64,000 nt of DNA. Origin: Erwinia sp. E602 (lineage in GTDB: Bacteria > Pseudomonadota > Gammaproteobacteria > Enterobacterales > Enterobacteriaceae). The notes under the pieces are model-generated. The model made no database searches. It was not told the origin of the DNA and saw only the letters and a program-made list of their open reading frames with translations. This document shows, piece by piece, positions 48,957 to 55,522 of this stretch; position 1 is the stretch's first letter; each line of letters starts with the position of its first letter. The translations under genes and the position numbers were made by a program. The DNA is taken from contig NZ_CP046582.1 in the NCBI RefSeq assembly GCF_018141005.1, positions 1,984,001-2,048,000 of the forward strand, written 5' to 3'.

Positions 48957-50185
48957 CAGGATTTTCCAGAATTTTTGCTGTCATTGCCGCCGTCGTCCGG
49001 TGCAGGCTGCAGAATGATCTCCAGCCGACGGTTGATCGCCCGGTTTTCATCGCTGTCGTTCGGCAGGCGCGCGTGGCTGTCGCCGCGGCCCTCGCTGCGT
49101 AGCGTCATGCCCGGCTGGGCCAGCAGCTGCTGTAACAGCGTCCCGGCGCTGTGCGCCTGAGCCTGGGTATAGTCCCAGCGGGTGGGGAAGCGGCTGAACT
49201 CAACGGGGCTGTCGTCGGTGTAAGCGCAGACCAGCAGCGTGCCTTTTGCCGTTTCCAGCGCCGCCGCCACGCGGGCGATCAGCGCCCGGCCTTGCGCAGT
49301 AAGCTCCGCGCTGTTGGCGACGAACAGGCGGTCCGCGGGCAGAATAATCTTGCTGCCGCTTTCGCTGTCGGTGACGTCCAGCTGGCGGGCGTCGATCAGA
49401 TCGCTAAGCCGCTGCTGCAGCTCCTGCAGGGTCTGCGACGGGTTACCGCGCAGCCCCGGCAGCGCGGCCGGCAGCGGGATCTGCCAGATTTGCTGCAGCA
49501 CCGGCTCGGTGGCCTTACCCAGCCGCCAGTTCAGGGTGGAGAACACCAGCGCACCACAGAGCAGGGCGCAGGCGGCGCAGACCCACAGCGGGATCGGCGC
49601 CTGCCAGCGCGGCCGCACGATCGCCGGCTCCTCTGCCGCCGGCATCGGAGCAGCTGCCTGCCGGCTGCGGGTGTCACGGATCAGCTGCGCCAGGCGTTCG
49701 CGCAGCGCTTCCCGCTGCTGGCGGCCCTGTTCCGCACCGCGATAGCGCCCCTCGAAGCCGAGCAGCAGGCAGTAGTGGATCACTTCCAGCAGCTCCAGAT
49801 GCGTCGCCGGATGCTGCGACAGGCGCGCCAGCAGCTGAAACACCTTTTCGCCGCCCCAGCTTTCGTTATGAAAGGTGACCAGCAGGCCGTTGCCGGACCA
49901 GATGCCACGGCTGCCCCACGGCGTCTTCGCCGCCGCTTCATCCAGCACCGCGCACAGGCAGTAGCGGGCACCGATCAGCGTTTCGAACGGCAACCCGCTC
50001 TGGCGGGCAACGGCCTCGAACTGGTGGATTTCATCCACCAGCTGCTGGCGCAGGCCGGCCGGGTCGTCATGGGTGGCGGCCTGGCGGATCTGCACGATGG
50101 CGTTGAGCAGCGGGGCGGCAGCGGTCAGCAGGCGATAGTCCTGGACCTTTACGGCGGCCGTGCTGGCGGGAAGTTCCGGCGTCAT
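48956..50185 (-). CDS. tssL: TssL (DotU) with C-terminal OmpA-like domain
   Basis: 409 residues. The N-terminal DotU domain (~20-165) has YCLCAVLDEAAAKTPWG and FHNESWGGEKVF, one membrane segment follows (~205-222), and a C-terminal OmpA/peptidoglycan-binding domain (~280-395) has FVANSAELTAQGR and ENRAINRRLEIIL. This is the extended TssL that anchors to the cell wall on its own. It forms the inner-membrane complex with TssM. The stop overlaps the tssM start. Confidence 0.93.
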   Translation of the reverse strand: MTPELPASTAAVKVQDYRLLTAAAPLLNAIVQIRQAATHDDPAGLRQQLVDEIHQFEAVARQSGLPFETLIGARYCLCAVLDEAAAKTPWGSRGIWSGNGLLVTFHNESWGGEKVFQLLARLSQHPATHLELLEVIHYCLLLGFEGRYRGAEQGRQQREALRERLAQLIRDTRSRQAAAPMPAAEEPAIVRPRWQAPIPLWVCAACALLCGALVFSTLNWRLGKATEPVLQQIWQIPLPAALPGLRGNPSQTLQELQQRLSDLIDARQLDVTDSESGSKIILPADRLFVANSAELTAQGRALIARVAAALETAKGTLLVCAYTDDSPVEFSRFPTRWDYTQAQAHSAGTLLQQLLAQPGMTLRSEGRGDSHARLPNDSDENRAINRRLEIILQPAPDDGGNDSKNSGKS

Positions 50186-50268
50186 TGCGGTGTCGTTATT
50201 CTCGGCTGTGAACCGTCAGGCGCGGGTGGCGCGATCCTGACGGGGTAACTGTGCGGGCGTTCGGGCGT

Positions 50269-50757
50269 TTACTGAATAATCCAGGTCGCCGTGCTGCCGT
50301 CACGACAGGCTTTTCCTTCGCCGCCGACGTCAACGCAGACTTTTTTACTGCTCTTACGCGGGCGCGGCCGGTCGTTGCGCAGGGTGGCATCATAGAGCTC
50401 GCTTTTTACCGCCGCCTTCTGCGGCACGTAACCGAGCAACTCCGTACCCCCGGTGTCGGCCACCGCCAGCCAGCCGTCCGCCATTCCCAGCGCGGTAAAC
50501 GGCTTGCCGTTCTCCAGGTAACGCACCACCTTGCCGCTGTAGTCCGGGCGGGTCATCACCGACGCCTTATACAGGGCGCGATAGGGCCGATCGATCGGTG
50601 TAAAAGTCTGCGGCGGCTGTACCGCATAGCGATGCGTCAGGCGCACACCGTTAACCTCGCTGGTTACCAGGGTGTCATCCGTCGGTGGGGTGCCAGGGGC
50701 TTTACATCCCGCCACGCTCAGCACGGCCAGCAGGGTTAACGCGAGATAAATTTTCAC
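50269..50757 (-). CDS. SH3-like lipoprotein at head of T6SS-like cluster
   Basis: 162 residues from GTG 50757, with GGGG upstream. Lipoprotein signal ending LSVAGC (Cys ~18). The middle, YKASVMTRPDYSGKVVRYLE then NGKPFTALGMADGWLAVA, is the pattern of bacterial SH3 domains (strand, G-x-V-x-x-L-x-x-G, GW-x-x-V). It ends in a Lys/Arg patch and GSTATWIIQ. It occupies the place where tssJ often lies and is also a lipoprotein, but it does not look like the TssJ transthyretin fold. It could replace TssJ or bind peptidoglycan near TssL. The function is unknown. Confidence 0.75.
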   Translation of the reverse strand: MKIYLALTLLAVLSVAGCKAPGTPPTDDTLVTSEVNGVRLTHRYAVQPPQTFTPIDRPYRALYKASVMTRPDYSGKVVRYLENGKPFTALGMADGWLAVADTGGTELLGYVPQKAAVKSELYDATLRNDRPRPRKSSKKVCVDVGGEGKACRDGSTATWIIQ

Positions 50758-51064
50758 TATGATCCCCGTAAGGTTGCAGTCAGGAAAATTGCCCTGAATT
50801 ACATCAAGATAAAATCGGCCATAAGTTTACCTGACGCTTTTAAGAATGGGAACCATTGCAGAGTCAGGTTGAACATGTTACCGCCGCAGGTCCGCTCTGG
50901 CAGAGTGTGCCTGATAGCCGTGGAAACGGCAATTTGATTAGCGTCAATAACGCGCGCGCGCACTGCTTTATAATCAGCCCGCTGAGCCTGCACTACGCGT
51001 ATGTCCGCAGCAACGGCATGGTTTTTGCTTGGTTGTGGTCAGTATTTTATGACTGGAGAACAGA
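50758..51064. other. Divergent region between T6SS-like cluster and nasR
   Basis: 307 bases without a gene. It should hold promoters for both directions. It contains an alternating CGCGCGCGCGCA tract (50951-50962). I could not assign boxes with confidence. Confidence 0.4.
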
Positions 51065-52345
51065 ATGCGCCTCGCCTCCTCTTCCGCCCTTGCCTGGCTG
51101 GCGGCCTCACGCCAGAGCGAAATTGCCGGCCTGCAGCAGCTGCTGCAGGCCGGGCGACTCACCGGTGAACTCAGTCAGCTGATCCACGTTTTACAGCGCG
51201 AGCGCGGTGCCAGCAATATCTGGCTCTGCTCGCAGGGGCAGCTGTTTGGCGACGAGCTGCCGCAGCGCGGGCGCGACGTCGGCCGCTCTCTGCAGAGCGT
51301 ACTGGCGCTGCTGCCGCCGCTGCCCGCTGCCGACAGCCCGCGCGCCGGTAACAGTCGCCTGTTCAGCCGCATCGCCGCCGCGCTCTGCGCGCTGGAGGCG
51401 CTGGACGCGCTGCGTCACTCGGTGCGACTGCTGGCGGTGAGCCACGCCACCGCGATGAGCACCTTTAATAACGCCATCGGTCAGCTGCTGAATCTGGTGT
51501 TTGAGATGGTGGATACCGCCTCGGATCCCGGCGTCTCGCGGGCGCTGCTGGCGATGTTCAGCTTTATGCACGCCAAGGAGCTGGCCGGGCAGGAGCGTGC
51601 CATCGGGTCTGCCGGCTTTGCCGCCGGTGAGTTTACCCCGGCGCAGAGCCAGCAGATGGTGGCGCTGATTGAGGCGCAGGAGCGCTGCTTCAGCTATTTT
51701 GAGCAGTTTGCCGACGCGAACAGCCTGCAGTGCTGGCACGGGCTGGGCGGTGCGGAAGGGGAGATGGAACGGCTGCGGCGCATCGCCTGTACCGGTTCCC
51801 GCCCGGATCGGCAGGGCGCGGCGATGGCGCTGCACTGGTATCAGCGGCTGACCCGGCGCATCGACGGCCTGAAAACCGTGGAAGACCAGCTGGCCGTGGC
51901 GCTGATGCAGCGCTGCCGGCAGAGCATCGCCGAGGCCGGGGCGCCGCTGTCGGCGGCCGAACTGCAGCTGCGGGTGCCGCAGGCGCAGGCGGCCCCGGCG
52001 TTCAGCCTGGTGCAGGCCGGGGAGACGTGGCAGGGGGCGCAGCAGGCGCCGCTTGCGGCGGACGGACTGACGCCAAAGCTCGGCCGCTCGGTGCTGGAGC
52101 TGATTCAGCAGCAGTCGAAGCGGCTGCAGGATCAGGACGACCAGCTGGCGGCGATGCGCGCCTCAATCGAGGAGCGTAAGCAGGTGGACCGCGCCAAACT
52201 GCTGCTGATGCGCCTGCAGGGCTACAGTGAAGATCGGGCGTTCCAGACCCTGCGCAAAATGGCGATGAACCAGAATAAGCGCATCGGTGAGATCGCCGCC
52301 GCGCTGCTGGCGGTCGCGCCGGCCTTCGGCGAGGGGCAGGAGTAA
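51065..52345 (+). CDS. nasR: Nitrate/nitrite-responsive antiterminator NasR
   Basis: 426 residues, GGAG before the ATG. The N-terminal NIT domain (~10-300) has LIHVLQRERGASNIWLCSQG, the signature of nitrate-sensing NIT domains. The C-terminal ANTAR RNA-binding domain (~365-420) shows the helical KLLLMRLQGYSEDRAFQTLRK pattern. NasR binds nitrate or nitrite and then the nas leader RNA, preventing termination. The target hairpins lie 155-255 bases downstream at 52501-52600, just before the nas genes. Confidence 0.95.
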   Translation: MRLASSSALAWLAASRQSEIAGLQQLLQAGRLTGELSQLIHVLQRERGASNIWLCSQGQLFGDELPQRGRDVGRSLQSVLALLPPLPAADSPRAGNSRLFSRIAAALCALEALDALRHSVRLLAVSHATAMSTFNNAIGQLLNLVFEMVDTASDPGVSRALLAMFSFMHAKELAGQERAIGSAGFAAGEFTPAQSQQMVALIEAQERCFSYFEQFADANSLQCWHGLGGAEGEMERLRRIACTGSRPDRQGAAMALHWYQRLTRRIDGLKTVEDQLAVALMQRCRQSIAEAGAPLSAAELQLRVPQAQAAPAFSLVQAGETWQGAQQAPLAADGLTPKLGRSVLELIQQQSKRLQDQDDQLAAMRASIEERKQVDRAKLLLMRLQGYSEDRAFQTLRKMAMNQNKRIGEIAAALLAVAPAFGEGQE

Positions 52346-52500
52346 AGCCTGCACGAAGAGTGTGCATATCCTGCTTCACCGCAGGGCAGCAGGACGGTCT
52401 CACCACGGGCAGGGGGAAAGTACCAACCGCTCCGTCCCGCTAACGGCGGGGGGTGCAGGAAAATTCCGGCTCTGGCACAGGGCTTGCAAGAGAGAGTAAC

Positions 52501-52600
52501 AACAAACATGCATTTGTTTTGCCAATGGCGGCAGAGCGAGTGCTTTGGATAAAGGCGTCCAGCCGCATGCCCCGTGCATGTCGGAGGACGCCTTTTTTTA
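52501..52600 (+). promoter_or_regulatory. nas leader: tandem hexaloop hairpins and terminator (NasR target)
   Basis: Hairpin 1: AACAAA (52501-52506), loop CATGCA, TTTGTT. Hairpin 2, directly adjacent: TGCC (52520-52523), loop AATGGC, GGCA (52530-52533). The second loop fits the ANTAR rule (A at 1, G at 4); the first has G at 4 but C at 1. Then a terminator: AAAGGCGTCC (52551-52560) pairs with GGACGCCTTT (52586-52595), with an inner CATGC/GCATG stem, followed by a T-run. NasR binding of the pair should stop termination. A further stem CCTGC-TTCACC-GCAGG sits near 52369. Confidence 0.8.
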
Positions 52601-52625
52601 TTCTCTTTTTTCAGGAAGCCAGACG

Positions 52626-53876
52626 ATGAGCAAACCGGGATTAACGCTGACCAGGCGTCATTTTCTTACCGCCGGCGCGGCGCTCGGCGGCAGTTATCTG
52701 TTGCCGGGCGTGCTGAACCGGGCCTGGGCCGCAGGGTCGGACGCGCCGGAAAAAAGCGTGGTGCGCGTTGGTTTTATTCCGCTGACCGACTGCGCGCCGG
52801 TGGTGATGGCGGCGATAAAAGGCTTCGACAAAAAGTACGGCATCAGCCTGCAGCCGAGTAAGGAAGCCAGCTGGGCGGCGGTACGCGACAAGCTGACCTC
52901 CGGCGAACTGGACGCGGCGCACGCGCTGTACGGCATGATTTACGGCCTGCAGCTGGGGGTGGCCGGTCCGCAGCACGACATGGCGAACCTGATGACGCTG
53001 AACCAGAACGGCCAGGCGATCACCCTCTCCGCGCAGCTGAAGGCGGCGGGCGTCACCGACGCCGCGGCGCTGAAAAAGGCGGTCAGCGGGCAGGAACCGG
53101 GCAGCTTCACCTTTGCCCATACCTTTCCGACCAGCACCCACGCGATGTGGCTCTACTACTGGCTGGCTGAGGCGGGCATCCACCCGTTTAACGACGTGCG
53201 CACCGTGGTGGTGCCGCCGCCGCAGATGGTGATGAATATGAAGATCGGCAATATGAGCGGCTACTGCGTCGGCGAGCCGTGGAACCAGCGGGCGATTGCG
53301 GAAAACATCGGCTTTACCGCCGCCACCAGCCAGCAGATCTGGCCGGATCACCCGGAGAAGATCCTCGCCACCCGCAGCCAGTGGGTGCAGGAGAACCCGA
53401 ACACCGCCCGCGCGCTGACCGCCGCGGTGCTGGAGGCGGCGCGCTGGATTGATGCCTCCGACGCCAACCGCCGCGAGACGGCGCAGGTGATCGCCGGACG
53501 CGCGTACCTGAATACCAGACCGGAGACCATCGAAGGCCGCATGCTCGGCCAGTATGACAACGGCATCGGCCGCCAGTGGCAGGACGCGCACCCGATGCGC
53601 TTCTTTGACGAGGGCCGGGTCAGCTATCCGTGGCTGTCGGACGGCATGTGGTTCCTGACCCAGCAGCGGCGCTGGGGGCTGCTGAAAGCCGATCCGGACT
53701 ATCTGGCGGTGGCGAAACAGGTCAACCGCACGGATATCTGGCAGCAGGCGGCGACGGCGGTAGGCGGCATCAGCACCCCCGCCAGCCCGCTGCGCAGCAG
53801 CACGCTGATAGACGGCAAGGTGTGGGACGGCACGAAACCGGCGGAGTACGCCGCCAGCTTTGCGATGAAACGCTGA
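52626..53876 (+). CDS. nasF: Nitrate/nitrite ABC transporter periplasmic binding protein
   Basis: 416 residues from ATG 52626, after AGGAAG; upstream in-frame codons lie in the terminator. A twin-arginine signal (LTRRHFLTAGAALGG) shows export by the Tat pathway. The mature protein matches NrtA/NasF: VRVGFIPLTDCAPVVMA and GYCVGEPWNQRAI. It captures nitrate or nitrite for NasE/NasD. Confidence 0.94.
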   Translation: MSKPGLTLTRRHFLTAGAALGGSYLLPGVLNRAWAAGSDAPEKSVVRVGFIPLTDCAPVVMAAIKGFDKKYGISLQPSKEASWAAVRDKLTSGELDAAHALYGMIYGLQLGVAGPQHDMANLMTLNQNGQAITLSAQLKAAGVTDAAALKKAVSGQEPGSFTFAHTFPTSTHAMWLYYWLAEAGIHPFNDVRTVVVPPPQMVMNMKIGNMSGYCVGEPWNQRAIAENIGFTAATSQQIWPDHPEKILATRSQWVQENPNTARALTAAVLEAARWIDASDANRRETAQVIAGRAYLNTRPETIEGRMLGQYDNGIGRQWQDAHPMRFFDEGRVSYPWLSDGMWFLTQQRRWGLLKADPDYLAVAKQVNRTDIWQQAATAVGGISTPASPLRSSTLIDGKVWDGTKPAEYAASFAMKR

Positions 53877-53887
53877 GGAGCATCACT

Positions 53888-54685
53888 ATGACTAATCCGT
53901 TACGTCCGCTGCTGCAGCGGCTGATCCCGGCCATCTGCGGTGCGCTGCTGCTGCTGACCGTCTGGCAGATTGCCGCGCTGAACGCCCACGGCTTCCCCGG
54001 CCCGCTCAGCACCTGGCACGCGGCGGTGACGCTGTTCGCCGATCCCTTCTACAACGCCGGCCCGAACGACCAGGGGATTGGCTGGAACGTGCTGGCCTCG
54101 CTGCAGCGGGTGGCGGTGGGCTTTGGCCTCGCCGCGCTGGTCGGGATCCCGGCCGGATTCCTGATCGGCCGCTTTGCGTTTGTCGGCCGCATGTTTGACC
54201 CGATTATCGCGCTGCTGCGCCCGGTCAGCCCGCTGGCCTGGCTGCCGATCGGCCTGCTGCTGTTTCAGAAGGCCGAGCCGGCCTCCAGCTGGACCATTTT
54301 TATCTGCTCGATCTGGCCGATGGTGATTAACACCGCCGAAGGCGTGCGCCGGGTGCCGCAGGACTACCTCAACGTCGCCCAGGTGCTGCAGCTCTCCGAG
54401 TGGACGGTGATGCGCAAAATTCTGTTCCCGGCGGTACTGCCGGCGCTGCTGACCGGGGTGCGTCTGTCGATCGGCATCGCCTGGCTGGTGATCGTCGCGG
54501 CGGAGATGCTCACCGGCGGCCTCGGCATTGGCTTCTGGATCTGGAACGAGTGGAACAACCTCAACGTGGAACACATTCTGATCGCCATTTTCATTATCGG
54601 CGCGATCGGGCTGCTGCTGGAGCAGGCGCTGATGCTGCTGGCCCGGCGGTTTTCCTGGGATGACGCCAGCAAAGGGGGCAAATAA
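53888..54685 (+). CDS. nasE: Nitrate/nitrite ABC transporter permease
   Basis: 265 residues from ATG 53888, 11 bases after nasF; the longer open frame to 53630 lies inside nasF. About six membrane segments and the permease EAA-like loop NVAQVLQLSEWTVMRKILFP. NrtB/NasE family. Its stop overlaps the nasD start (TAATG). Confidence 0.94.
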   Translation: MTNPLRPLLQRLIPAICGALLLLTVWQIAALNAHGFPGPLSTWHAAVTLFADPFYNAGPNDQGIGWNVLASLQRVAVGFGLAALVGIPAGFLIGRFAFVGRMFDPIIALLRPVSPLAWLPIGLLLFQKAEPASSWTIFICSIWPMVINTAEGVRRVPQDYLNVAQVLQLSEWTVMRKILFPAVLPALLTGVRLSIGIAWLVIVAAEMLTGGLGIGFWIWNEWNNLNVEHILIAIFIIGAIGLLLEQALMLLARRFSWDDASKGGK

Positions 54686-55470
54686 TGAAACCGATTATTC
54701 AGGTACAGCAGGTCAGCCAGCGCTTTAACACCGCCAGCGGCGAGTTTCTGGCGCTGGACAACGTCAGCTTTGACATTGCCGAAGGCGAAACGGTCAGCCT
54801 GATCGGCCACTCCGGCTGCGGCAAGTCAACGCTGCTCAACCTGATCGCCGGGCTGACCCGCCCGACCGAAGGGGTGCTGCTGTGCGATAACCGCGAAATC
54901 GCCGGGCCGGGGCCGGAGCGGGCGGTGGTGTTCCAGCAGCACTCGCTGCTGCCGTGGCTGAGCGCCTTTGACAACGTGGCGCTGGCGGTGGACCAGGTGT
55001 TCCGCGGCCGCATGAGCCGCGCCGAACGGCAGGAGTGGATTGCGCACAACCTTGAGCTGGTGCAGATGGGCCACGCGCAGCACAAGCGGCCGGGGGAGAT
55101 CTCCGGCGGCATGAAGCAGCGGGTCGGCATTGCCCGCGCGCTGGCGATGAAGCCGAAGGTGCTGCTGATGGACGAGCCGTTTGGCGCGCTGGACGCGCTG
55201 ACCCGCGCGCACCTGCAGGACGCGGTGATGGCCATCCAGCAGAAGCTGAACACCACCATCGTGCTGATCACCCACGACGTTGACGAGGCGGTGCTGCTCT
55301 CCGACCGGGTGATGATGATGACCAACGGTCCGGCGGCCACCGTCGGCGAGATCCTCAGTACCGGTTTAGCGCGCCCGCGTAACCGCGTGGCGCTGGCAGA
55401 TGACGCGCATTACCACCATCTGCGCCAGCAGATACTGCAGTTCCTGTATGAAAAACAGCGGGCCGCCTGA
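54685..55470 (+). CDS. nasD: Nitrate/nitrite ABC transporter ATPase
   Basis: 261 residues: Walker A GHSGCGKST, Q-loop VVFQQHSLLPW, signature SGGMKQRVGIARAL, Walker B VLLMDEPFGALD and switch His THDVDE. NrtC/D-like importer ATPase, with no fused binding domain (as in NasD of Klebsiella). Drives nitrate uptake. Confidence 0.95.
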   Translation: MKPIIQVQQVSQRFNTASGEFLALDNVSFDIAEGETVSLIGHSGCGKSTLLNLIAGLTRPTEGVLLCDNREIAGPGPERAVVFQQHSLLPWLSAFDNVALAVDQVFRGRMSRAERQEWIAHNLELVQMGHAQHKRPGEISGGMKQRVGIARALAMKPKVLLMDEPFGALDALTRAHLQDAVMAIQQKLNTTIVLITHDVDEAVLLSDRVMMMTNGPAATVGEILSTGLARPRNRVALADDAHYHHLRQQILQFLYEKQRAA

Positions 55471-55522
55471 GTCCCGGTGACGTTGTCACATTTAGCGCAG
55501 CTGAGACTGCCGGAGGATAACA

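Noticed and set aside
50269..50757. Calling this lipoprotein TssJ
   Set aside because: Position and lipobox fit, but the sequence shows an SH3 pattern and lacks the TssJ-type beta-sandwich features I would expect.
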